From Prevotella sp. ne3005 (GTDB lineage: Bacteria > Bacteroidota > Bacteroidia > Bacteroidales > Bacteroidaceae): a stretch of 64,000 nucleotides of DNA. A program made the position numbers and the translations under genes. Shown piece after piece: positions 56,781 through 64,000 of the stretch; position 1 is the first letter of the stretch, and each line of letters opens with the position of its first letter. Location: contig NZ_FOCK01000009.1 of NCBI RefSeq assembly GCF_900110085.1, forward strand, positions 1-64,000, in the 5' to 3' direction. The notes below the pieces were generated by a model. It saw nothing but the letters and a program-made list of their open reading frames with translations, had not been told where the DNA came from and ran no database searches.

Positions 56781-56783
56781 AGC

Positions 56784-56996
56784 TTATTCCTCCTCTGCGG
56801 CATCCTGGATGTCGTCAACGAGGTCAACTACTTCCTTGCGGCTGAGCTTGATGTTGTGCTTCTTCAGGAAGTCCTCAACGGCATCAGTGATCTTTACGCG
56901 GGTGTCCTGTCCCTTTTCGGGAGCCATCAGGATTCCCAAAGCTGCGCCGGCGATAGCACCGCCAAGAAATGCGCTTAAGTAACCTAAACTTTTCAT
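56784..56996 (-). CDS. YtxH-like small protein
   Basis: A 70-residue protein with one glycine-rich membrane helix (SAFLGGAIAGAALGILMAPEKG) followed by a charged tail. The helix plus MAPxKG junction is the YtxH signature. It is the first gene of the operon. A TATATTTG -7-like sequence lies on the minus strand at about 57047-57040. Confidence 0.8.
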   Translation of the reverse strand: MKSLGYLSAFLGGAIAGAALGILMAPEKGQDTRVKITDAVEDFLKKHNIKLSRKEVVDLVDDIQDAAEEE

Positions 56997-57211
56997 AATT
57001 CTATTGTTTTAATTAGTAAACAGTAATGAATTGTTGTGCAAATATACAAAAGTTTTCGATAGTAACGTAAAAAACTGCCAATTTTTTTGTAAAAAAGTTG
57101 TGTTTTCCGCGATTTAACAAACTTTATGTGCTTTTTTCGCTCAAGTTTGCGCGATATTTTGTAATTTCGCAGCAAATATTGAATTAGTAACAATTTTAAA
57201 TAACAAACAAA

Positions 57212-57703
57212 ATGAAAAAGTACACCCTTTTATGCGTTGGTTTATGCGCAGCAATGGCTTTTACAAGCTGTAAGTCAAGTGAGAGTGCCTACAAGAAGGC
57301 TTATGAGAAGGCAAAGCAGTATGATACTGCCCAGCAGGCTTCCCAGCAGCAGGATGAGACTGCTGTTGTGGCTCCTGTAGAGGCTAAGCCTGCTAACGAT
57401 ACTCGCGTTGTAGACAATCTTGACAACGTATCTGTACGTCAGGAGAATGTTTCTCTGATCAGTGGTACAGGCTTGAAGGCTTTCAGCGTGATTGTAGGTT
57501 CATTCAGCGTACGTGCCAATGCCGACGGTCTGCAGCAGCGTCTCCGCGATGCCGGTTATGATGCTCAGATTGTGAAGAATGAGTCTAACAATATGTTCCG
57601 TGTAGTAGCCTCTACCTTCAGCGATAAGTTGGGTGCTGTGAACAGCCGCGACCAGCTTCGCGCCACCTATCCTGACGCATGGCTGCTCTATAACGCCCAA
57701 TAA
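57212..57703 (+). CDS. SPOR-domain lipoprotein
   Basis: A 163-residue lipoprotein. The signal ends at AFTSC, a linker rich in Gln and Ala follows, and residues about 88-163 are a SPOR domain (FSVIVGSFSVRANADGLQQ, YDAQIVKNESNNMFRVV). SPOR domains bind denuded glycan strands at the division septum. It is followed by ruvX after 9 bases. Upstream, TAATTTCG at 57162-57169 is a weak -7 match. Confidence 0.88.
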   Translation: MKKYTLLCVGLCAAMAFTSCKSSESAYKKAYEKAKQYDTAQQASQQQDETAVVAPVEAKPANDTRVVDNLDNVSVRQENVSLISGTGLKAFSVIVGSFSVRANADGLQQRLRDAGYDAQIVKNESNNMFRVVASTFSDKLGAVNSRDQLRATYPDAWLLYNAQ

Positions 57704-57712
57704 GATTCGCTC

Positions 57713-58126
57713 TTGGCGCGGATATTATCCATCGATTACGGTAAGAAACGTACCGGTATAGCAGTCACCGACCCTCTGCAGATTATAGCCGGAGGGTTGG
57801 CGACTGTTTCTACATCGGAATTGTTCGACTGGCTGAAGGCCTATTTGGCAAAGGAGCAGGTGGAGTGCATTGTGATTGGTGAGCCTCGTCAGCCCAATGG
57901 TCAGCCAAGTGAGAATCTGCAGCGTGTGCAGCAGTTCGTGAACCGTTGGCGCAAGGCCGTTCCCGATGTCCCCATTGATTATTTTGATGAGCGCTTCACG
58001 TCTGTATTGGCCCATCAGGCCATGATTGACGGTGGTCTGAAGAAGAAAGCCCGTCAGGACAAGGGCCTTGTCGATGAGATCAGTGCCACGATCATCTTAG
58101 AAGACTATTTAAGAAGTAAGAAATGA
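57713..58126 (+). CDS. ruvX: Holliday junction resolvase RuvX (YqgF)
   Basis: A 137-residue RNase H-fold nuclease. The first Asp is in [13 protein letters not shown], followed by [10 protein letters not shown] and DERFTSV. The family is linked to 16S rRNA 5'-end processing and to recombination. Translation appears to start at TTG. It overlaps def by 4 bases (ATGA). Confidence 0.92.
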   Translation: MARILSIDYGKKRTGIAVTDPLQIIAGGLATVSTSELFDWLKAYLAKEQVECIVIGEPRQPNGQPSENLQRVQQFVNRWRKAVPDVPIDYFDERFTSVLAHQAMIDGGLKKKARQDKGLVDEISATIILEDYLRSKK

Positions 58127-58683
58127 TATTACCTATTTATATATATGGCCAGCCAGTGCTTCGCAAGGTGGCCGAGGATATTACCCCTGATTATCCCCAG
58201 TTGAAGGAGTTAATCAATGACATGTGGGATACGTTGGCCGAGTCGGAAGGTATCGGACTAGCTGCCCCTCAGATTGGTAAACCGATCCGTCTGTCGGTAA
58301 TCGACCTCGATGTGCTGTCAGAGGATCTGCCTGAATATAAGGGCTTCCGTCAGGTGTTTATCAATCCTCATATTGTGGAGTACGACGAGTCGAAGACTGA
58401 CACCTCGGAGGAAGGCTGTCTGTCACTGCCTGCCATCCATGAGAAGGTGATTCGCCCCACTCGTATTCACGTGGAATGGGATGATGAAACGTTCCAGCAC
58501 CACGATGAGTGGATAGAGGGTTATCTGGCCCGTGTGATGCAGCATGAGTTTGATCATCTCGATGGTAAGATGTTTGTTGACCGTATCTCACCGCTTCGTA
58601 AGCAACTTATCAAGAGTAAGTTGCGTGCCCTCATTCAGGGACGCTACCGTTGTGGGTATAAGACCAAACCTGTCAAAAGATAA
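58123..58683 (+). CDS. def: peptide deformylase
   Basis: A 186-residue metalloenzyme that removes the N-formyl group from new proteins. The three motifs are present: [19 protein letters not shown] (metal Cys) and QHEFDHLDG (metal His pair and catalytic Glu). The length fits the Bacteroidetes form. It is coupled to ruvX upstream and lies two bases before the TPR gene. Confidence 0.96.
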   Translation: MILPIYIYGQPVLRKVAEDITPDYPQLKELINDMWDTLAESEGIGLAAPQIGKPIRLSVIDLDVLSEDLPEYKGFRQVFINPHIVEYDESKTDTSEEGCLSLPAIHEKVIRPTRIHVEWDDETFQHHDEWIEGYLARVMQHEFDHLDGKMFVDRISPLRKQLIKSKLRALIQGRYRCGYKTKPVKR

Positions 58684-58685
58684 AA

Positions 58686-60635
58686 ATGCGACGCATTTTA
58701 TATCTTTTGATCGTTTGGCCTATACTGGCGAATGCCCAGTTCAATACCGACCGTCTGGTCATGATAGGACGTTCGGCGCTCTATTATGAGGATTACGTCT
58801 TGTCTATCCAATATTTTAATCAGGCCATCAGTCAGAAGCCATGGCTCTTTGAACCGTGGTTCTTTCGTGGTGTGGCCAAGTTCTATCTCGATGACTACCG
58901 AGGGGCTGAGAGTGACTGCTCTCAGGCCATCGAGCGCAATCCATACGTGGTGAGTGCCTATGAGCTTCGTGGTCTCTGCCGTATCAATCAGAAGAAATAT
59001 GCAGAGGCGGTGGAGGACTACAATCGCGCACTTCGTTATGACCCTGAGAATCAGGGACTTTGGCATAATCGCATCCTTTGCCTTATCCAAGACAAGAACT
59101 ATGACATGGCTTTAGCCCAGATAGACACGATGACTACCCGTTGGTCGAAATATGCCCGAGCCTATTCGATGCAGGCGGAGGTCTATCTGTTGCAGAAGGA
59201 TACGACGAAAGCTGTGAAGTCGCTAGACAAGAGTCTGGAACTGGACCCTTATGATGGCAGTACTTGGGCAGAACGTGCTATCATCAGCCTGGCCCGTCAG
59301 AAGTGGAAGGAGGGAGAAGAATACCTCTCGAAAAGTATTCATTTGTTGCCAAAACATCCCGGCAACTACATCAACCGTGCGATGGCACGCTATAATCAGA
59401 ATAACCTGCGTGGTGCGATGGCTGACTATGATACGGCCCTCGACCTCGATCCCAATAATTTCCTCGGCCATTACAACCGTGGTTTGCTTCGTGCCCAGGT
59501 TGGTGACGACAACCGTGGTATAGAGGACTTTGACTTTGTGTTGAAGTTGGAGCCGGATAACCTCATGGCACTCTTTAACCGTGCGCTGTTGTTGGAACAG
59601 ACAGGTAACCTGCGTGGTGCTGTCAGAGACTATTCGAAAGTTATCGAAGAGTATCCAAATTTCTGGTTCGGACTCCAGCACCGAGCTTCCTGCTATCGTC
59701 GTTTGGGTAATACCAAACAGGCAGAGCTTGACGAGTTCCGCATCCTCAAAGCACAGATGGATAAGCGTTATGGCAAACAGCCTCGTCTCTCAAAAAAACA
59801 GATGCGTAAGCGTAGCGATGAGGATTTGGAGAAATACAATCAACTTGTCGTGGCTGATGAACAGGAGGTGGAGCATGAATACAAGAGCGATTATCGGGGC
59901 CGTGTGCAGAACCGAAAGGCAGAACTCTCGTTCCTGCCGATGTTCAGTCTCTCTTTCCACCGTCCTGTCAGCGATGTCAAGACAGAGATACCTTACGAGG
60001 AGAGTGTTGAGGTCTTTAACAGTCGCTCTAAGTCACGTATTATCTATATCTCCAACGATCAGGCGAAGTTGAGCGAGGATCGCATGAAGCAGACCTTTGC
60101 TTTCATCGATTCCCTCAGTACGGCTATTGATGCTTCCAAGAGCGCCAGCAGCGTGAAGCCTTTGCTCTTCCTGAGGTCGATTGCCTACAGTTCTATTCAG
60201 AATTTTGAAAACGCTATCGATGATCTGGGTATCTATCTGCAGATCGACTCCACCTCTTCGTTAGCATATTGGCAGCGTGCCGTCTGTCAGGCCAAGGTGA
60301 ATGAGTTCAATGCTTCTCAAGGTACAAACATCGAGTTGCAGATGGCCAATGTGTTAGGCGATCTCTCGGATGCCATCAAGCGTGCGCCTAAGAATGCCTA
60401 TCTTTATTATAACCGTGGTACACTCTATGCCTTGCGCAGCGATAATATGCGTGCCATCGATGACTATACCGAAGCCATTAAGCTGGAACGTAATCTGGCG
60501 GAGGCTTATTATAACAGAGGTCTGGTGTATATTCGCCTGAAGAAGACAGATGAAGCCATTTCCGATCTCAGTAAAGCAGGTGAGCTCGGGCTTTACCAAG
60601 CTTACAGTGTCATCAAGAAATATACAGGAAAATAA
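58686..60635 (+). CDS. secreted TPR-repeat protein
   Basis: A 649-residue protein with a signal peptide (MRRILYLLIVWPILANA) and at least eight TPR repeats in residues about 30-345, for example LDPNNFLGHYNRGLLRAQVG. A charged linker (about 355-400, KKQMRKRSDEDLEKY) and a second TPR group (about 490-645) follow. It should scaffold proteins in the periplasm. It ends ELGLYQAYSVIKKYTGK; a second copy of this ending occurs at 61607. Confidence 0.85.
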   Translation: MRRILYLLIVWPILANAQFNTDRLVMIGRSALYYEDYVLSIQYFNQAISQKPWLFEPWFFRGVAKFYLDDYRGAESDCSQAIERNPYVVSAYELRGLCRINQKKYAEAVEDYNRALRYDPENQGLWHNRILCLIQDKNYDMALAQIDTMTTRWSKYARAYSMQAEVYLLQKDTTKAVKSLDKSLELDPYDGSTWAERAIISLARQKWKEGEEYLSKSIHLLPKHPGNYINRAMARYNQNNLRGAMADYDTALDLDPNNFLGHYNRGLLRAQVGDDNRGIEDFDFVLKLEPDNLMALFNRALLLEQTGNLRGAVRDYSKVIEEYPNFWFGLQHRASCYRRLGNTKQAELDEFRILKAQMDKRYGKQPRLSKKQMRKRSDEDLEKYNQLVVADEQEVEHEYKSDYRGRVQNRKAELSFLPMFSLSFHRPVSDVKTEIPYEESVEVFNSRSKSRIIYISNDQAKLSEDRMKQTFAFIDSLSTAIDASKSASSVKPLLFLRSIAYSSIQNFENAIDDLGIYLQIDSTSSLAYWQRAVCQAKVNEFNASQGTNIELQMANVLGDLSDAIKRAPKNAYLYYNRGTLYALRSDNMRAIDDYTEAIKLERNLAEAYYNRGLVYIRLKKTDEAISDLSKAGELGLYQAYSVIKKYTGK

Positions 60636-60662
60636 TCACATTATAAACAAATTAGTATAATT

Positions 60663-61595
60663 ATGAAGAGGATTCTAGTTACTGGCGGAGCAGGCTTTAT
60701 TGGTTCCCATTTGTGTGAACGTCTGGTAAAAGAAGGTAACGACGTTATCTGTCTTGACAACTTCTATACGGGAAGCAAGGAGAATGTATGGCATCTGCTG
60801 GGCAAACACAATTTCGAGATTGTCCGTCATGATGTGTGTCAGCCTTATTGGGCAGAGGTAGATGAGATCTATAACCTGGCTTGTCCGGCTTCTCCTGTTT
60901 ACTATCAGACAGACCCTATCCAGACCACTAAGACCTCTGTATTTGGTGCTTACCACATGCTGGGACTGGCTCGCAGAACGAAGTGTAAGATCCTTCAGAC
61001 TTCTACCAGTGAGGTGTATGGTGATCCTAATGTGCATCCACAACCTGAGTCATACTGGGGCAATGTGAACACCATAGGTTTACGTTCATGCTATGATGAG
61101 GGAAAGCGTTGCGCAGAAACTATGTTCTTTGACTATCATCGTCTGCATGGTGTACGTATCAAGGTAATCCGAATTTTTAACACCTATGGGCCTCGTATGG
61201 CAGAAAATGACGGACGTGTGGTTTCTAACTTCATCATGCAGGCTCTGAGAAACGAAGACATCACCATCTACGGCGATGGTACTCAGACCCGTTCTTTCCA
61301 GTATGTGTCAGACCTGATTGAGGGTATGATCCGTATGATGGAGAGTGGGGATGATTTCCTTGGTCCTGTGAATATTGGTAATCCTGGTGAGTTCTCCATG
61401 CTAGAGCTGGCTGAGAAGGTGATAGAGAAGACAGGTTCAAAGAGTAAAATCGTGTTTAAGCCACTGCCTTCGGATGATCCGAAGATGCGCCGACCTGATA
61501 TCACGCTGGCAAAGTCAAAGCTTGACTGGGAGCCGAAGGTGAAACTGGATGAAGGTCTTGAAAAGACCATCGAATATTTCAAGACTAAGCTCTAA
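60663..61595 (+). CDS. UDP-glucuronic acid decarboxylase (UXS)
   Basis: A 310-residue extended SDR enzyme that converts UDP-glucuronate to UDP-xylose, or a close relative. The NAD motif is [12 protein letters not shown], the catalytic residues are in TSEVYGD and SCYDEGKR (YxxxK), and [10 protein letters not shown] and [14 protein letters not shown] are UXS marks. It would supply a pentose for surface glycans. It sits between the TPR gene and a remnant copy of that gene's 3' end, which suggests arrival by recombination. Confidence 0.88.
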   Translation: MKRILVTGGAGFIGSHLCERLVKEGNDVICLDNFYTGSKENVWHLLGKHNFEIVRHDVCQPYWAEVDEIYNLACPASPVYYQTDPIQTTKTSVFGAYHMLGLARRTKCKILQTSTSEVYGDPNVHPQPESYWGNVNTIGLRSCYDEGKRCAETMFFDYHRLHGVRIKVIRIFNTYGPRMAENDGRVVSNFIMQALRNEDITIYGDGTQTRSFQYVSDLIEGMIRMMESGDDFLGPVNIGNPGEFSMLELAEKVIEKTGSKSKIVFKPLPSDDPKMRRPDITLAKSKLDWEPKVKLDEGLEKTIEYFKTKL

Positions 61596-61606
61596 GTTGC
61601 TGTTGC

Positions 61607-61660
61607 GAACTCGGCCTCTACCAAGCCTACAGCGTCATCAAGAAATACACCGGAAAGTAA
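61607..61660 (+). pseudogene. remnant of the TPR gene's 3' end
   Basis: These 54 bases encode ELGLYQAYSVIKKYTGK and a stop, identical in protein to the end of the TPR gene (60582-60635). The DNA differs at 8 of 54 positions, all third codon positions. It has no start codon. It is probably a scar from recombination that placed the UDP-glucuronate decarboxylase gene here. Confidence 0.85.
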
Positions 61661-61704
61661 TTCCCCACTTATCTGGCATTCTTTCTGTGGTTTTATATCA
61701 TCAG

Positions 61705-61736
61705 GCTGGGAAATATAATTTTTCCAGCCTTTTTCT
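61705..61736 (+). terminator. terminator before the M20-type peptidase gene
   Basis: AGGCTGG (61705-61711) pairs with CCAGCCT (61726-61732), and the inner GAAA/TTTT can extend the stem. A run of T follows to 61736. It ends the SPOR-to-UXS transcription unit. Confidence 0.75.
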
Positions 61737-61758
61737 TGGTTGTTTAAGAAATAATCTT

Positions 61759-61766
61759 TATCTTTG
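61759..61766 (+). promoter_or_regulatory. -7 element of the peptidase operon
   Basis: TATCTTTG at 61759-61766 is a full -7 match. The -33 region reads TTCT rather than TTTG. The expected leader is about 43 bases before the ATG at 61815. Confidence 0.5.
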
Positions 61767-61814
61767 CAGTATCGTTCTGTAAAAGGGCGATGATATGACT
61801 TAAAACTATAATAT

Positions 61815-62621
61815 ATGCGAGCTAACGATATAGAGCCGCTTCTATATGATTTGTATTCTATTCACGCTATGACAGGGCGCGAATGGCCTATGATAGCTTT
61901 TATTCGGGAGTTTGTTTCGAAGCATATTCCTGAGGCGGAAATCAGGATGGATAGGCTGGGCAATCTCTATATCACCAAAGGCGATTCTGGTAAAGGCTAT
62001 CCCACACTTGTCTGTCATATGGATCAGGTTCAGACTGTTCATAGCGATGACTTTGAAGTACGCCATGAGGGCGATATGCTTTATGGTTGGAGCGAGCAGA
62101 ATCAGCAGCGCGAGGGCTTGGGGGCTGATGATAAGAATGGTATCTATATCGCTCTACGCTGTATAGAAGATTGTCCTCGTTTAAAAGTCTTCATGGCGAT
62201 TGGCGAGGAGAAAGGTTGTATTGGCAGCAATCGAGCTGATATGAGTTTCTTTGAGGATAGCCTCTATGTGTTGGAACCCGACTGTAAGGGGGGAAAAGAG
62301 ATTCATACTGTGCTTCGAGGCATCCCTTGTGCCAGCAAAGACTTTGAGGATGCCTTGCAAACTGAGGCTAATGGCTTTGAGATAACAGATGGCAAAACCA
62401 GCGACATCCTGGCTCTGACACTGAACAACATCGGAGTCAGTTGTGCCAACATTCCTGCAGGCTATCACAATCCCCATAAGGATGATGAATATACATTGCT
62501 CCCAGAACTGGAACATACGCTTGCTTATATCCAGCAGACGGTTACCCGACTCCAAGAGCGATTCCCTCATACTTATATATCAGAAACCCAGCAATGGACA
62601 GAAAAAGAACTGAATAACTAA
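61815..62621 (+). CDS. zinc peptidase of the M20/M28/M42 type
   Basis: A 268-residue metallopeptidase. Metal ligands and catalytic residues follow the di-zinc pattern: His in VCHMDQV, Asp in GADDKNG, Glu pair in GEEKGCIGS, Asp in LEPDCKG and His in GYHNPHKDDE. It lacks the extra dimerisation domain of most M20 peptidases, so it is a short form. It begins an operon with two unknown genes, at spacings of 6 and 16 bases. Confidence 0.75.
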   Translation: MRANDIEPLLYDLYSIHAMTGREWPMIAFIREFVSKHIPEAEIRMDRLGNLYITKGDSGKGYPTLVCHMDQVQTVHSDDFEVRHEGDMLYGWSEQNQQREGLGADDKNGIYIALRCIEDCPRLKVFMAIGEEKGCIGSNRADMSFFEDSLYVLEPDCKGGKEIHTVLRGIPCASKDFEDALQTEANGFEITDGKTSDILALTLNNIGVSCANIPAGYHNPHKDDEYTLLPELEHTLAYIQQTVTRLQERFPHTYISETQQWTEKELNN

Positions 62622-62627
62622 TTATAT

Positions 62628-63227
62628 ATGGCTAAAGAACTGATATTTAAACTGAACGGAACAGACTATGGTTCTGCACCCGTGAAACTGGAGAGAAAGA
62701 AGATCTACGGTTGGACAGACGTTGTGGCTACCGACCGTAGTGGTAGTGTGTGTGGCTCAGCCTATCTGTCGCCTGACGATGCGCTGATTATTCCCAAAGG
62801 CGGACTGGATCAGGGCACAGTCGATGAAGACGGACGCTGGTTGGAGAAGGGAGATCTGACGGCTTATAGCGAAGACGGTCAGGAGGTGCTGCCCAATCTG
62901 CCCTCGTCGTTTGATGCCCCCATCGAACTGAAACTGAAGGCAACGGCGGAAGAGTTCCTCGACAACGACTGGGAGGCCGTCTATCAGTTGGTAAATGCTG
63001 ATCTGGCAACTGCCGTTGGTGACGATATCTATAAGTTTGAGTTCAGCTATCGTGGAGGCACGAACCACAACGACGGCTATCTGATCAATACGCCAGGCGG
63101 ATTGTTCCTCTTTGCTGGCGACCGTCAGGAGTTCCCCCTCGTCTCTTTGGCCGAGGAAACCACCATCGACGACACAGAGGAACCCGTAGAGGAAGAGATT
63201 GATGAACTGGATTTCAGTATGTTCTAA
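62628..63227 (+). CDS. hypothetical protein, TerD/bacterial-like N-terminus uncertain
   Basis: A 199-residue soluble protein not recognised. The first half has short beta strands (MAKELIFKLNGTDYGSAPVKL, KIYGWTDVVATDRSG), the second ends in a strongly acidic tail (EETTIDDTEEPVEEEIDEL). Its strong acidity and closeness to the peptidase and to the next gene suggest a cytoplasmic partner protein. No function is claimed. Confidence 0.65.
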   Translation: MAKELIFKLNGTDYGSAPVKLERKKIYGWTDVVATDRSGSVCGSAYLSPDDALIIPKGGLDQGTVDEDGRWLEKGDLTAYSEDGQEVLPNLPSSFDAPIELKLKATAEEFLDNDWEAVYQLVNADLATAVGDDIYKFEFSYRGGTNHNDGYLINTPGGLFLFAGDRQEFPLVSLAEETTIDDTEEPVEEEIDELDFSMF

Positions 63228-63243
63228 ATAGAAATTAAGGAGT

Positions 63244-63942
63244 ATGCGAAAGATAAATCTATCCAATGATGTGAAGCGTGATGCCGAGGTGGCTTTTGGT
63301 ACCACGTTTCATCGTCCGTCGCCTGTCTATAAGACCGCGGACGGCAAAAAGAGTGTGAACGAAAGACTGGTACGTGCCACGATGAAGACCACTGACGAGG
63401 CCCTGCTGGCACAGTTCGGCGCAGAGGGTTTGGCTGATGCGTTAATCAGTGGCGATCCCGAGGTGGATATGGAACAATTCGGCCTGAAAGTCGAAGGACT
63501 GAAAAAAGTCTATGTCACACCTGAGCAGAAAGTGGCCTATGGCGTATCGCTGAACGAACACGTCTATCTGGCTGATGGTACAGAGAAAGAGGTGCGTCCT
63601 GAACAGACTACTTCTGCCAACATCTCGCTCGATGGTGTGCCCCTTCGCTGGACGGGTAAACTCATTCCCCGTCAGAAAGCTATGCGGATGTTCATGTTTA
63701 AGAAGAGCTATCAGGTGCAGCACGTCAATGGTCTGACCTATGACTTCCTCTTCGATATGGCGAAGAAACTCGCTGAGGCTGATTCGATGATGCTCGTGGG
63801 TGGTGGTCAGAAAGGCACTGATCCTATAGTGATGGCCAACGGTGGCACGCCTTATCGCGCCTTCCTCGAAGGTCGCGTCGATGGTGATCGTTACGCCCTC
63901 ATCCTGCGCCTGACAAACATGGAATTGAAATCAATTGAATAA
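63244..63942 (+). CDS. hypothetical protein of the same operon
   Basis: A 232-residue soluble protein of unknown function. It has a conserved-looking core (TTFHRPSPVYKTADGKKSV, GLKVEGLKKVYVTPEQKVAYG) without signal peptide or membrane helix and no enzyme motif I recognise. It lies 16 bases after the previous gene and 17 before the next. Confidence 0.65.
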   Translation: MRKINLSNDVKRDAEVAFGTTFHRPSPVYKTADGKKSVNERLVRATMKTTDEALLAQFGAEGLADALISGDPEVDMEQFGLKVEGLKKVYVTPEQKVAYGVSLNEHVYLADGTEKEVRPEQTTSANISLDGVPLRWTGKLIPRQKAMRMFMFKKSYQVQHVNGLTYDFLFDMAKKLAEADSMMLVGGGQKGTDPIVMANGGTPYRAFLEGRVDGDRYALILRLTNMELKSIE

Positions 63943-63959
63943 CATAAGACTCATTAACT

Positions 63960-64000
63960 ATGGCAGAATATGAAATAAAAGATGGAGTGGGAATCATTCC
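63960..64000 (+). CDS. start of a gene cut by the window end
   Basis: ATG at 63960 opens a frame reading MAEYEIKDGVGIIP to the edge. It continues the operon after 17 bases. The IKDGVGIIP phrase is like the first strand of BspA-type leucine-rich repeat proteins common in Prevotella, but 13 residues are too few to decide. Confidence 0.5.
   Translation, partial: MAEYEIKDGVGII

Overview
The window looks like chromosomal DNA of a Bacteroidales bacterium, most likely Prevotellaceae (Prevotella/Segatella type). This is inferred from three things. Promoters have the Bacteroidetes form TTTG-N20-TAnnTTTG. The gene content is typical of the order (DUF4348 lipoprotein, clostripain-like lipoprotein, C1B peptidase, XAA-Pro aminopeptidase, SPOR lipoprotein). 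Intergenic gaps carry short tandem repeats of the Prevotella/Bacteroides kind. No rRNA, tRNA, transposase, integrase, phage or CRISPR array was seen.

Layout. 1-2.1 kb: a secreted clostripain-family lipoprotein behind two promoter-like sequences. 2.1-2.9 kb: a repeat-bearing gap and the probable leader of the large cluster. 2.9-26.6 kb: about 26 tightly packed plus-strand genes, many overlapping, that form an aryl-polyene/dialkylresorcinol (flexirubin-type) pigment cluster. 26.5-43.1 kb: mostly minus-strand housekeeping and envelope genes: recJ-recQ, pepP-like plus C1 peptidase, trpS on the plus strand, an operon of DUF6169-like protein, SanA/DUF1460 fusion and MATE fusion, then patatin-trmD and ligA. 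43.1-52.1 kb: a DMT transporter, a repeat-rich 530-bp gap, two adjacent BvgS-like sensor kinases (the first lacks the phospho-accepting His) and a TPR-SpoIIE phosphatase. 52.1-64 kb: pheS, a DUF4348 lipoprotein, murB, an MBL hydrolase, a probable small RNA, a YtxH/YqjE-like envelope operon, then SPOR protein, ruvX, def, a TPR protein, a UDP-glucuronate decarboxylase, and a peptidase followed by unknown genes that run off the end.

How the cluster should work (inference from families). The AMP-ligase (25238) loads an aromatic acid on an ACP. The ketosynthase/CLF-like proteins (6808, 7966, 8789, 9976) and a split dehydratase pair (5980, 12356) extend it to an aryl polyene. DarA (15584) and DarB (16509) make a dialkylresorcinol. 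Methyltransferase, oxidoreductase, thioesterase and several acyltransferases tailor and join the parts. LolA-like protein, a small secreted protein and an MMPL exporter move the product to the outer membrane. Two tandem BtrH-like proteins with a Cys-His-Asp triad are good candidates for the ester-forming or acyl-transfer step. No FabG-type ketoreductase, no ammonia-lyase and no phosphopantetheinyl transferase lie in the window, so these activities must come from elsewhere. The points most worth attention are the complementary half-sites of the two dehydratases, the paired BtrH-like enzymes, the methyltransferase-like tail on the exporter, the catalytically dead/live kinase pair, and a synonymous-only gene scar behind the UDP-sugar gene.
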